DNA of 64,000 nt from the NCBI GenBank assembly GCA_016858145.1, contig JAEHOE010000020.1:620001-684000 (forward strand). The letters are read 5' to 3'. Below, piece after piece: positions 34,001 through 45,900 of the stretch (position 1 is the stretch's first letter; every line of letters begins with the position of its first letter). The notes beneath the pieces were generated by a model. It saw only the letters and a program-made list of their open reading frames with translations, was not told the DNA's origin and did no database searches. The translations under genes were made by a program, and so were the position numbers. Source of the stretch: Edaphochlamys debaryana. Taxonomy: Eukaryota; Chlorophyta; Chlorophyceae; Chlamydomonadales.

Positions 34001-37000
34001 GTAGTGTTCACCCACTGCTGCTCGTCATGCCTCCCTTGTATTTGTGCTATCGAATGAATGAATTATGCATCCAACATACAGCGAGAGGCAGGACGCATGC
34101 ATCCCAGTAATCCCAGCTATCCCAGCTGAGGCATCCGCCCATACTTTGCCCTCATCCCGCAGGCGAGGCTTCCATGTGGTACTTCACGGTGGCTCCCGGA
34201 GCCGGCAGCTATGAGCTGGAGTACATTTCTCTGGTTGCATCCTTAGATATAAATTTCCGGCACCGCCGCCGCCTCCAAGCGGACGCGGCAAATATGCTCG
34301 CCGCCGTGAGTCACCTCACGGTACCGCTCAACTATGCGGTGAACTTTGCCGTCTGTAGAATCTCCGTTGCTTGCCTGCCAAGTGCGAAGCCTGCAACTTG
34401 GTTTGAAACCCGTCAACCCCACCTTCCTCTGGCTGGCCCCAAGGTGATCACCGAAGACGGAACCGAGGCCTACCCCCTTGTCCCCGACAAGCAGCTGGCG
34501 TCAACACCCGCGTGGGTTACTCTGAGGCCCCCCACAGCGTCCATCACGCTCCAGCCAGGGCAAGCCTATGCGTGAGTGACTCTGCGGGGCGAATAGCTAG
34601 TTAGGCGGGAAGTCACACTTGCTACAAGCATGATGACGGGAGTAACCGGAGCACCCGAGCGACCATGCACTGCCCATGCAATCCAATCCTACACGATAGC
34701 TATCGTGCCCCCTACATACGCCGGCCGCCCTCTCTTTGTGTCCCCGGTAGAATCGCTCTTTATTCCCAAGACGGGTACGTCATACTTCCAACAGTCAGCA
34801 GCACGCCGGCTCCAGTCAACACCGGTGCGAGTTGGCAACAAATAATGCTGGCGTTAGTTGTCTGTTCTGTGCGTGGCCCCTTGCATCTCACTCGCTTAAT
34901 CGCTTGATAATCTCATGTTGGCCCCCGATCCCCACACAGCGCCTGCGCCCTACGGGGGAAACTTCTCCTCGGACCCAAGGAAGCGAATGTGCTTGACGCA
35001 TTTTCTGCCGTTCAATCTGGGGTATCCGAGCACGCCACCAGCCGTCGATGCACAAACTGCGCGCTGGTGGAAGAGCGTTTTGTTCTGCAACGGGTCGACT
35101 GTATGGGTGCCTTCATCGACGACCTCGGTAAGGCAGCAGGGTGCAGCAGTGGTGCATGCCTGGATGCATGGATGGATGCATGGATGGATGGATGGATGCT
35201 TGCTTGTCTGAACCTCGTTGATGAGGTACTCCATGAACGTCAAGGCTTTGCGCTTGTGCCCAAAATGTTCAGGACAACTACCTGAGCTTGATTATGGGTG
35301 GCCACCCCACCTGTGGTCTTCAGAACAGCCCCCCGCCCCCCGTACCGCCGAGCCCCGAGCCGCCGTCACCGTCACCGCCTGTGCCGCCAAGCCCCGGGCC
35401 GCCGCTACCGCCGTCACCGGCCCCTCCAGTACCGCCAAGCCCCGAGCCGCCGCTACCGCCGTCACCGGCCCCTCCAGCACCGCCAAGCCCCGAGCCGCCG
35501 CTACCGCCGTCACCGGCCCCTCCAGTACCGCCAAGCCCCGAGCCGCCGCTACCGCCGTCACCAGCCCCTCCAGCACCGCCAAGCCCCGAGCCGCCGCTAC
35601 CGCCGTCACCGGCCCCTCCAGTACCGCCAAGCCCCGAGCCGCCGCTTCCACCATCCCCTGTGCCTCCTGTGCCGCCAAGCCCCGAGCCGCCGCTACCGCC
35701 GTCACCAGCCCCTCCAGTACCGCCAAGCCCCGAGCCGCCGCTACCGCCGTCACCGGCCCCTCCAGTACCGCCAAGCCCCGAGCCGCCGCTACCGCCGTCA
35801 CCGGCCCCTCCAGTACCGCCAAGCCCCGAGCCGCCGCTACCGCCGTCACCAGCCCCTCCAGTACCGCCAAGCCCCGAGCCGCCGCTACCGCCGTCACCGG
35901 CCCCTCCAGTACCGCCAAGCCCCGAGCCGCCGCTTCCACCATCCCCTGTGCCTCCTGTGCCGCCCAGCCCTGAGCCGCCGCTACCGCCGTCACCGGCCCC
36001 TCCAGTACCGCCAAGCCCCGAGCCGCCGCTACCACCGTCACCGGCCCCTCCAGTACCGCCAAGCCCCGAGCCGCCGCTACCGCCGTCACCGGCCCCTCCA
36101 GTACCGCCAAGCCCCGAGCCACCGCTTCCACCATCCCCTGTGCCTCCTGTGCCGCCCAGCCCTGAGCCGCCACTGCCCCCTTCACCATTGCTACCTGCGC
36201 CACCCATCCCCGAGCCGCCCTTACCGCCGTCCCCGTCGCCACCTCTGCCTCCCAGCCCGGAGCCGCCTTTTCCACCATCCCACTCGCCTCCTGTACCGCC
36301 AAGCCCTGAGCCGCCACTACCGCTGTCACCGGCCCCTCCTGTACCGCCAAGCCCCGAGCCTCCCCTTCCCCCTTCCCCCTTGTCGCCTGCCCCACCCAGC
36401 CCCGAGCCGCCCCTACCGCCATCCCCTTTCCCTCCTGTGCCACCCAGCCCTGAACCGCCTAGCCCGCATGAGCCTCTGCTTTCTCCCCCATCAACGTCTC
36501 CCTTTCCGCCAAGCCCCGAGCCACCACTACTGCCATCCCCGTCTCCTCCTGTACCTCCCAGCCCGGAGCCACCTCTTCCGCCATCCCCCGCACCGCCTGT
36601 ACCACCAAGCCCGGAGCCACCTCTTCCGCAATCCCCGTCGCCTCCCGTACCGCCAAGCCCGGAGCCACCTCTTCCGCCATCCCCGTCGCCTCCCGTACCG
36701 CCAAGCCCGGAGCCACCTCTTCCGCCATCCCCGTCGCCTCCCGTACAGCCAAGCCCAGAGCCACCGCGCCAAGCACCCCCCAGCCCTCTTTCCCCAAGCC
36801 CAGAGCCGCCAGCACCCGAACCCCCGACGCCCCTGCCTGCCAGCCCTCCTCCCCTTAGCCCCGAACCTCCAAGCCCAGATCCACCTAGCCCCAAGCCTCC
36901 CAACCCGATGCCCCCAAGCCCTGAGCCTCCTACTCCGGATCCTCCCAGCCCCCTGCCGCCGAGCCCCTTGCCCTTCAGCCCTGTGCCTCCGAGCCCGGAG

Positions 37001-39652
37001 CCACCGGTCCCGGTACACTCCAGCCCCTCACCACCAAGCCCTGACCCACCAAGCCCTGAGCCTCCGAGCCCTCAGCCCCCAAGCCCTGAGCCTCCGAGCC
37101 CAGAGCCCCCGAGTCCAGAGCCGCTCGGCCCGCCGCTCAAACCTTCACCTCCGCCTCCGAGCCCCACACCGCCTCCCACTCCCCTCCCTGGACGGCCACC
37201 ATCGTCCCCTTCGCCTCCGCGGTCCCCGTCTCCTCCAGAGCCCGTCATCGTCACCATCTCGTCTCCTCCGCCCCCCGCCCCCGCCCCCGCCAGGCACGCC
37301 CAGCCCGCCTCGCCCTCTGCCGCTACTGCCGCCCGCACTTCCCGCCCCACCGCCACCAGGCACCCCTCCCCGTGCGCCGCCACTATCGCCACCCCCTGCT
37401 CCCCCCGCTGCGCCGGGCCCTCCTAGCCCTGCTCCCCTCGTCGCCTTTGCTGCGCTCAAGGACTGCCGCGGGCTCTGCATGCTGGGCATCGATCCCGGCC
37501 CGTCCACCACCGACTCAACCCTCACCAGGCGATCCGCCTTAACGGCAGAAACTGATGCTAGCAAGGAGGCGAGCAGCGTCGTGGCGGACTTTGCAGCCGC
37601 GGCCTTCCCTGAGATGGCGCGAGCCGCGACCGGGCAGGATCTGGCGCAGTTGCGCCAGTCGGGCAGCGTATTCATGTCAGACAGCGTGCTGCGCAGCGCC
37701 CTGGCGGACCCGGACGCTAGGGAGCAGCTGCGCAGGCTGATGCGGCGCCAGCGGGCATCCCTGACCGTGCTCCTGGGGACCGACCTCGCTGCGGCCGGCG
37801 TGATGCCCGGTTTGCTGCGGGACCTCGCGGGGAGCGGAATGCCCGACTGCGCCCTGGTGAGCGGATGCGAGACAGCTGGGGAAAGGGGAAAGGGTAGCGG
37901 AGTGAACAGGCAGGGGTGCATGCAAGGAGTACAGGTATGGGCGCCCCTGCACACACCGCCCAGCTGCCTCCTCATGGCGTGACGCCGTCGCCTCCCAATT
38001 TCTCCCAACTCATCACCCGCCCACAGGTCAGCGCTGCCACCGGCGAGGTGCCGGGCGTGGGGTCACCGCCCGCTTGGTTCAACGCCGTAACGCCTGCCAC
38101 CGACAGCATGAGCCTGGGGGGCACCGTGGCCGAGGCCATCAGCTGCGCTGCGGGACCGGAGGGAGCGGAGGGGCCTTTCGCCGTGGCCCGTGGGTCCGTG
38201 GCGGCCAATGGAGAGGCGACGGTGGCGGTGGTCGTGGAGATACGGCCCAAGACGCCAGGTACGAGGGGTTGCAGCGTGCGTGCCAGGGAGCAGTCGGGGG
38301 GCAGAGTGGGGCGCCACAAGAACCCACTATAGTAACCCGCCGAGGGTTTGCAGCGAGCGAGTGCGCTATGGTGAACTTCAGCAAATGTGCCTTTCCTGCA
38401 CTGCCTCTTCTACCTCAGGCGCGCTAATACGGCTGATGCCTGAGTCGCTATTGCTGAGCCACTCCAAGCAGGCGCAGTCCTTCCTGACCAAAGGGGTCCC
38501 GCGCATCAGCTCGTGCACGCGTGCGCCGCCATCGCCCCCCGTGCCCCCGCCGCCACCCCCGCCACCGCCGCCGCCGCCGCCGGTCCTGCCCAGCTGGGAG
38601 GACTGCAAGCCCGTGTTCGGTCCCTGCGTCAAACGCAAGCCCAAGAACAAGATGCCGTACGCCCTTGACGCCAATGTCACGTCGCGGACGGGCGAGGACG
38701 GGTGGCACGAGGTGGGCTTGCCAGGCCTGGGTTGTGTTGCTAAGAGGCCGCAGGCAGAGCATTGATCCGCCTCGTGGTCTAGGGCTCGATCCTGACAGAT
38801 CCTGGCAGACCCTCCTATCCTGCGAACGCTACGCCCTGTCTCTGATTTGCCCTGGACCCACAGGTCTTGTTTGACATCCCAGCCGTCGAGCCTACTGCTT
38901 CGGATGCCCGGAGCACATACGCTTTCATGGTGCGCATGCACTGGAGGGCTTCCCGGGACAAACCCTGCCTGGATGGAACATGCGGCCCGAACACGAGCCG
39001 TTCGTACACAACACGCCGTTGACTTCATGCACGCCCGCCCAGGTCCTCACGCCACCGGCCTGCGAGGGCAGCGCCGTCACCGGAGCAGTTTTGACGGAGG
39101 GGCAGAGCGAGGTGAGTGAGTTGATGCTTACTGACCACAAGAGCAAGGGCCAAGAGGGACGCGCTCGAGACGAGCCCCACGAGGCTCGATCAATGTCATG
39201 TGCTTTGATGACGCTTACACTCCGCCTCGCACCGCGTCCCCTCACCCTAACCCACGCCAGACCGGTGTGATTGGCACGGGGGCCCACTACGATACGTACA
39301 CCGCACCCGCCACCCGCACGAGCCCGGCCCGGGACTGCGCGGTGCTCAAGGTCTCGAGGATGGAGCTCAGCCCCCAGCAGGCGGCGCTGCCGGGCAACCG
39401 ACTGCTGCTACGCTTCAAGCCCACCACCAAGTGAGCTCGCCACCACTTGTCCTGATTATTGCTTCTGGGATGGAAGGGCAGCTGGAGCACTGCCTAATGA
39501 CACGCACCCACATGCTGCCGTACACCCACAGGTGCCCCACGCTGCAAGATGTGTGCGGAGGCCTTGCAGGGCCCGGGGCCTGCGTCTACGCCTTTGCCAG
39601 CACCGGTTACGAGTACTGCCCGCTCCACCTTATGGACATTGCTGATGCTTGA
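25034..39652 (+). CDS. Secreted modular Ser-Pro-rich wall/matrix glycoprotein with PAN-like domains and pherophorin-like C-terminus
   Basis: About 30 exons: 25034-25259, 27674-27739, 27894-27959, 28256-28410, 28519-28652, 28902-28975, 29103-29290, 29466-29649, 29836-30093, 30301-30565; 30849-30902, 31003-31157, 31247-31374, 31661-31734, 32110-32294, 32470-32653, 32940-33197, 33341-33601; 33828-33881, 34163-34305, 34444-34571, 34751-34824, 34940-35127, 35273-37856; 38027-38258, 38419-38711, 38864-38929, 39043-39111, 39261-39430, 39532-39652. Exon 1 encodes a hydrophobic signal peptide ([16 protein letters not shown]). A cassette ([37 protein letters not shown] plus Pro-rich, then two Cys-rich domains) occurs three times; the third replaces the Cys-rich domains with a long [10 protein letters not shown] domain. 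The C-terminus ([18 protein letters not shown]) resembles pherophorin. The start is chosen for the signal peptide. Two frameshifts (near 30,400 and 37,272) must be removed to give about 2,343 residues. It is probably an extracellular hydroxyproline-rich glycoprotein. Confidence 0.75.
25815..26920. mobile_element. Foldback (inverted-repeat) element in intron 1
   Basis: The ends are inverted repeats: GG(T/A)CCACTCTGGGAAAAG at 25,815-25,833 and its reverse complement at 26,902-26,920, with one mismatch in about 19 bases. Inside each end are many CTTCGGTTCCTCTTCGG-type subterminal repeats, forward on the left and at 26.6-26.73 kb, and reverse-complement at 26.76-26.88 kb. No transposase is encoded. 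It lies wholly within the 2.4-kb intron 1 of the wall-protein gene. A clear target duplication is not visible. Confidence 0.65.
26079..26610 (+). repeat. Imperfect tandem duplication (about 300 bp) inside the foldback element
   Basis: A block starting GGGCGTTGAGCAGGCCAGGG at 26,079 and continuing through GGCCAGCATCGTG...CCCGATGGAACTGC recurs from about 26,380. Within it, a CAGGCGGGCCTGGGGCAGGG motif is itself repeated. Confidence 0.75.
29836..30565 (+). other. PAN/Apple-like Cys-rich domain pair, cassette 1
   Basis: Two exons of 258 and 265 nt each encode a domain of the form GYD.G.ANVD...GG..DI...N.CHD..CC.AQCDA...CGV.MFG....C..CCWIK....GVTSY. The spacing of paired cysteines and the CCWIK motif recall PAN/Apple modules. 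The second exon has four extra bases after CHDM relative to cassette 2 and would read into a TGA at once. Confidence 0.6.
32940..33601 (+). other. PAN/Apple-like Cys-rich domain pair, cassette 2
   Basis: Exons of 258 and 261 nt with intact frames ([18 protein letters not shown] and [18 protein letters not shown]). Both exons start and end in phase 1, so they can be duplicated or skipped without a frameshift. Confidence 0.65.
35160..35200 (+). repeat. GGAT microsatellite in a wall-gene intron
   Basis: A run of GATGGATGCATGGATGGATG lies in the intron between 35,127 and 35,273. Confidence 0.8.
35390..36175 (+). repeat. 48-bp minisatellite encoding [16 protein letters not shown]
   Basis: About 16 tandem 48-bp units each encode 16 residues of the Ser-Pro domain, differing mainly in Ala/Val/Thr-type third positions of the PAPPV segment. 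From about 36,175 to 37,260 related but more diverged SPEPP units continue. The repeat keeps long ORFs open in several other frames and on the other strand, which are shadows. Confidence 0.95.
37857..39652 (+). other. Pherophorin-like C-terminal region
   Basis: After the Ser-Pro domain, six exons encode a globular C-terminus. It contains a second short Pro run at about 38,520-38,590, then [13 protein letters not shown], a [13 protein letters not shown] segment, [12 protein letters not shown] and finally [15 protein letters not shown] with YEYCPLHL before TGA at 39,650-39,652. Order and cysteine spacing resemble the C-terminal domain of pherophorins, but the match is divergent and judged by eye. 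Confidence 0.45.
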
Positions 39653-42600
39653 GGGCTTCCTTGATCGGTTATGTCGGCACCTCGCTCTTTGTGCATTCTT
39701 GAGCAAGTCTGGATGGGTGTCATTGGCGGGGGGATTTGAGGCTCGGACTCCTTGCCACTCCTGGCTTGAAGCCAGGTTGCGCTTTTGTTCTGGCCAAGCC
39801 AAGTCAGTGCTTTGTGATCCTCACTGCAGATTGAGTTGCTTCAGTATTGCTCATCATTTATACAGTCCATGATTTATCTGTCTAGGCGGGGAGGAAGGGA
39901 GGGGGGTACTGAATGCTGAGCCGGGCGCATGCAAGGCTAAGTTGTGTACCTAGGATGATATGGGGTCAGATAACCAACCGTACCTAACACTCGGCACAAA
40001 TTCGTTTGGACTCGACTCTGCTTCATTCTGCGTATGATACTCGCACATGTTCGGTGGCCACTAGCCTACGCCTCCGGTGTGTTAGATGGCGCCTGCGCTT
40101 TTGGCCCTGCCGTACTCAGTGGCTGAACTGAGCATGACTCGTTTCTTGATAACCTGTCCAGGGGGGCGGGATCACATAAGTAAAACCTGCACCTGTCAAG
40201 GGGGTGCGCTGCTGCGCGAAGATATATTGGTGGGGCACTTGATCAAAAGCTGTCCAGTCCTCGGTGTTTACAATGAAGGACCCCCCTGGCAGGGGGGGGG
40301 CAGGAAGTGTGAAAAAATACACCACGCTTTAACTTTGGAAAGCTCGACAAGAGGAGCCCAAATCCGCTTTCAGAATGGAAATCGAGGTTCTAGGATAAAA
40401 GTTACGAGCCCTCAAAGTTGGGGGGGGGGAGGGGGGGGGAAGGGGGGTCCCGAACTTTTGTACAGCTCCCGTCCGAACTTTTGTCACAGCGGTCTGACGC
40501 AGCCCAAGGGCCCTTTCCTTGCGTACACGCGTGGTATCAAGGAGAGGCTGAACCGTGGGTTTGCCTGAGCACCACAGACCATAGGGATGGTGGTCAAAGG
40601 GTGGCTGCGGGTGCCACATGTCGGCATGTCCGCGCGTCACGACCGGCACTGCCACCGCTGCTAGACGTCCGGGTGTACTATTATGACCGTAGCTCATCGA
40701 ATAGGAGGCTTAGGGCATGAATAGCGCGGATGCAAGGTACCGGAGAGTGGTCCATGGACGCGGGGATGGTCAATGGACAGGACCCAAGCCTCATCGACGC
40801 TTCCGGTGCACGCGCAAGGCAGTAGCGCATACGAAGCGCAGCCGATTGGCACAAAAGTCGAGGGAAATGGGTTACAATATGGCCATGTACGGCAGTGTGT
40901 GCAGTGTACGGCAAGGGGGTGCGTGGGTGGGGGGGTCGGGGGGGTCCGAACTTTTGTGGGGTGGTGTATGGAACTAATGTTTTTACCCCCCCCCCCCTGC
41001 CCCTAGGGTCACGCGCTGAACGCTGCTGGGGCGACCCACCTCACGGGCTTGCCCCTGCAAGCCAAACTGCAAATCCCTGTCATGACTCGGACCTCTCTCA
41101 GGTCCCACCTTAGTTGGCAGCTGGCTTGCTTTGACCACTCTCAGCTTACATCAAAGGCCCCACACGGCCCCACCTCCGCCACGCCTTGGGGTTAGGTCAA
41201 ACCAGCCATGGGCGCATGCAAGCATGGGCTCTGCCTGGGTGAGCGCCGCAACCGCACGTACGCCAGGGCGTGCCGCCTGTGCTCCGAGGCTGTAGAAGCT
41301 TGGCACGCAAGATTGAGTCGCCTGGCCCACGCAAAATCAGCACGTACCGTACGGCCGGCCCATCGGCCTCCGTCTGTGGAGCTGTCTATTGAAGCAAGCA
41401 AGTTTAGCCCCGGACTGCCCAGTTCTGCGTGCCGTTCAGGGCCTTTGGTCTGGAACGGCTCTGGGACGTACCGGTATGTACAGCAACGGCAGCGCCCCCG
41501 CACGCCTTAAGCATGCAACAGGGCAAGACCTTATACTGGCAGGTCACTCGTACCCTTCCAGCGGTGCTAGGGGGTCGGGACCGGTGGGACATGTCGGCAT
41601 GCCGGGCCCCGGGCACACACGCGGCCACCCAGGCGTCTCCCAGGTGCCCCAGATAGAAGCCCGCCTTCCATTCCCGCGCCTTAGACCGCACACTACTTGC
41701 TATGCACAGCCCTGATACCGCCCTTTGGTGCCGAGCCGTTGGTCACTTTACGGGTCGGGTTCCGTGGCATGGTCGATGGTACCCCACCAACGTGGCCCAC
41801 CGGGAGTGCTATACGCGCCCATGGATAGAGCACACGGCCAGCAGTCCAGCGAAACGCGAAAGGCATCGAAATAGAAAAAGAAATAGAAATAGCTAACGCC
41901 GGGTTACCCCTGGCGTGGATTAAGGAAGGCGGGTTGGTTAGACCCGCCACCGTGGGGGTGGCTCTGCACCCTTGTGCTCATCCCTGCCGAAGGGTCCTGT
42001 AGGTTTTCACGATGCCTTTGAGGCGGCTCACCGCGTGCCGGTGCAGGCTGTGGCAGCACGCTTTTGCCTCAGGGGCCGTGACGCCCAGGGTCGCGAAAGG
42101 CATCGAATGAAGTACGTTCAGGCCTTGTACCCCCTCTGTTCCCTGTTGCATTGACCCACTCTATAACCCCCCCGGTAGAGGCCGTGCGGCGGCCGAACGG
42201 CCCCTTTCAGCTTGAGATGTGCGCGTAACCTCGTCCCCCGTTTCCCCTTCCCCCTTTCAGCTTCAAGGTTCCCAATGCCCGAGACAACTAGCACGCTTCA
42301 GTGGTGGCCAAGCAACATAGTGGGCGTGAGCGTGGGCGAAGTCCATTCCTACCCTGCGCCTGCGTGCGTGCCCCGCCCCTCCCCAAATGGCGACTACATC
42401 GACGCGTTCAGCTGCATCCCCCGTCAACGTCGACGTCCTGACCACGCTGCATGGCCCCTGTGAGTACAGAACCCTCCCAGAATGAAAGAGCAAAAGCGAA
42501 CGAAAGCACTTGCATGCTGCAGCGCAGTCGGGGACAACAACTCCCCCGACTGCGCGGAGCGAGGCTTTCCCCGCTATCCCCGCAATCCCCCGCCTTTGCT

Positions 42601-42986
42601 TGTTATCCCTTTCTCGCTGGGCCCCGGCTCCCCGCCCTACCTCCAGTGCATGCATGCAGCTCGTACATCTCGTACCCCAACCAACTGCTGATGGCCCGAC
42701 CCTGCCTGCGCTGTGCTCATAGCTTTCTTGGTCCGTGCGACTCAAGCCTCTCTGGCTCTACGCCTAGCCTGTGCACTGTTAGTTGCCCTGAAGGGACAGC
42801 TGTCACACGCACTGGCCACATGCGCGTGTATCTGCCATGCATCGATGCTTCCACTCTGCGAACTACGATGGCCTCCTATTTGCAGCAGCCCTGCTCGGTA
42901 TTAGGCAGGCCTTGCCATGTAGGGCTGCCCCTCTTCATGCGCAGTGCTAGCAGTGCCGTCACAGGCCCCCCAGCCAGCCGCACCCC
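39653..42986. other. Spacer between wall gene and unit 4
   Basis: No gene is supported. It contains long G-runs (about 40,415-40,450; 40,918-40,945), three copies of a CGAACTTTTGT motif next to those runs, a GGCGGGTTGGTTAGACCCGCC hairpin near 41,927, and two GCGAAAGGCATCGAA motifs (near 41,852 and 42,094). Short ORFs have no recognisable products. The last 300 bp resemble the flanks downstream of the other ZNFX1-like units. Confidence 0.45.
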
Positions 42987-45900
42987 TCAGCCCAGCACGG
43001 CATCCGTCAGCTGCACCAGCGCGTTCCGGCTGCCCTGCCCGATGGGTGCGCCGCACTCGGGGCACTTTGCATCCGCCTCGGGGGAGCCGCACTCGCCCAC
43101 CATGTACACGTGACCGTTGGCGCACCTGCGACGGGCAAACGGCAGGTAGGATATAGAACTTACGGCGGGTATGTAGACCTGCACCGAATCCCGCCTGCCA
43201 TAGCCCCTTAGCCCTGAAAGGCCCTGCTCTACCTTGCGCACATACAGGGACCCACCGCAATCCCACTACGCTGGGTCCTTCTGCGCACCTGTACAGGTGT
43301 CCGGCGAGGACCTGCGTAATGTTGGAGCCTCCGTACCTCCCCGTAAGGAAGTCGCCCCGCGCCATGGCCTCCACGATGCCCCGCAGCTCCCCCGAGCGCC
43401 GGAGCTGCGGGGGACAGGGGCAGAGGGTGGAACGAGTGGGAGTGCGCTGGAGGAGACAAGTCATCAGCTCCTCGAACTATTGCCGCCAGTAGGGTGCCCA
43501 CCTGCTCACGCCACTGGGCCGCCTGCTCCGCCATGTGACGCAGCCGGCCCAGGGACAGCTCTCCGTCAGAGGCGGCCGCCTCCGCCTCTGTCGCCAGCGC
43601 CTGGACCTGTGGGGTTGAACATGTAAAGCGCATGATTACAAAACCTCCGGAGCGAAGCCACGTGCATACGCCGGCCCTGACATTGCGCACGGCATTAAAC
43701 CCTTCACAGCACCTTCTAGCTTCTACCCCTTTCCCCTTGTCACCTCCTCAAGAAGGGCCTCCTGCCGCCGCCTGATGGCGTTGTAATCAGGTATGCCGTC
43801 AGCATATGGCCCATTCACCATGGACTGCTTGTTGGCCTGGAGGAAGGCCACTCGGGACAGCTGCAGGGCCATGCGGCCCAGCGCCTGGCCCACCCCTCCG
43901 CGGGGGACAGGCCGTGTAACGGGTTCGGCGTCGTCCACCTCCAGCAGCCGCGAGCCCTGCATGCGGCGAAAGGACAAAGACTGGCTGGGGTAGGTACCAT
44001 GCTAATTCACGCGCTCTTCTAACCATGTGAGTAAGTGCGTGCAAGCGTGCGCCGTACCTGCTGCAGAAGATCCTCCTGCCGCCGTCGCATCTCGTACCGG
44101 TCGCCGTAACGCTTGAGGTATGGCTCGGAGGCCTGAAGCTGCGCCACCCGGCGGTCCGTGACGTGGGGCTCCCGGCCTCCGGGCGTCAGGGTCATGGAGC
44201 CTGCCTGGAACAGCGCCAACTCGGTCCAGCGGTCCGCACCGCTGCTGAGCTCGTTGCGGAAGCGAGTGGCCTACCGGTACGAGGCAGGGGCAGGAAACAG
44301 GAAGGGCGATACGCGGATAGGTGGTTGGTCAGGGTAGAGCTATGAACCGGTCCTCGATCGCACACACCCCACCTGGCTCCGAAGGGCAGCCGGCAGGTCC
44401 GTAGCCAGCTGGGCTTGCAAGCCTAGATGGGGGGCAAGGCTACAGTGAGTACCGGCGATCACTGGTGGCATTCTTGGCAATGGGCAAACGACCTGGTTTG
44501 AGCACTGAGGGCATCCAACCCCTGCCTGCTCTTGCATGCGGCTCCCGCGTTCTCGCCGCCTTCATCCCGAGCTCTACTAGATAGCTAGCTTCTCCAGGCT
44601 GCAAATATGAAGCCCGCCTCCGCAACCTCCGCCCACGCACCCGTGCTCGCGATGCGGTTCACCAGCGCCGCCGCATCGAGGTACGCGCACTGGGCCTCCC
44701 ACACCGCCCTTGCGTCAGCAGGGGGCAGTGCGGCCAACGCCGCCTCCGCCGCCTCCAGGCGGCTGAGAGCGCTGGGCCCTGCCTTGATGAGGACAGGCCA
44801 CCCCTCCTCGTCCTCGCCGTCCTCGTGATCCCAATCGGATACTGCGCCCCACTCATCGAAAGAGGAGAAGGCCATCTCCTCGTCATCATCTCCACCTGTA
44901 TCCGGGTCCGCCCAATCTAGTCCCTCCGGAAAGCTCCCGATAACATGCACGGCAAACACTGATTCCGCGCTGCTGGCCCTAGGGCGACCGCCAGAGCTGC
45001 CTGCGGCCGCCGAGGCGGCATCCGGCGGTGCCGCGCGGTGGCCAGTCCCGTGCGCCTCCTCCTCCTCCGGATCCGCCCGCTCCAGTTCCCTGGGAGGGCC
45101 TCGAAGGCCCCCACTGACGTGCACGGCGGCAGGTACCGGTGCCACGCTGGCCCTGGGGCGGCTGCCAGAGCTTCCAGCAGCTGCCGCGGAGGCATCCGAC
45201 GGTGCTGCGTTCTCCATACTCGCGCGGGCCTCCTCCGCAGCCACGCGCTCGCGGGCGCTGGCTACAGCCTCCTCGTATACCTGCCTCTTGGGGCCCCTGC
45301 CGGGAGGGAACGGGATAGGGTGAGATCCTCGGTGCAGTGGGGCGAAAGGGTCAGGACCTCCCAGGTCGAAGACTTATCGAAGGCTCTCGAGTGCATACAT
45401 GGCCCCAAGCAAGCTAGCTCAGTCGCCACGTGAACGCTAGCTGATCCTTGCCCCGTCAGCAACAGCCCGTGCGTGGGGCCTTGGCGTATGTAGTACACCC
45501 CCCCAAACCCACCTCTGAAGTAGCTTGGCAAGCTGAGCATACGACCTTGCCCCAGCCTCAGCGTCTTGAAGCGCTCTTCGCATGGGGGCGGTCGAGGGCC
45601 TGAGCGTGGCCTTGCCCCGCTCCGTTGCCGGCTCCAGCCGCCAGCCGCCCAGCCGCCCCTCCACCTCCTTCAGCCGCTCCGTGCCCTTCTCCAGCCGCAC
45701 GACACAGGCATTTGTGAACATGCGGTCAATAAGGTCCAGGCCGGACTTGAGCGTGGCACGGCGGTAGCGGTAAACGCCACGGATGGGCTCCCTACGTGGG
45801 CGGGGACCAGGCAGTAGGGGCATGAAGTCATTGCAATTGGTTACACTTGTAGAGCTTGAGCAGGCGTGGGACAGGGTCAAGTTACGCAGGGCCTCTCCGC

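Noticed and set aside
35292..36443. 383-codon Ala/Val-rich antisense ORF
   Set aside because: Another shadow of the same repeat.
35320..36903. 527-codon Gly-rich antisense ORF
   Set aside because: Mirror of the Ser-Pro minisatellite with no independent start context or domains.
35298..37982. 894-codon Arg-rich plus-strand ORF
   Set aside because: Through 35.3-37.26 kb it is a shadow frame of the 48-bp Ser-Pro repeat; only its last part (after about 37,275) is real coding sequence of the wall protein.
40086..40568. 160-codon plus-strand ORF after the wall gene
   Set aside because: Crosses a G-run and has no signal, domain or splice support.
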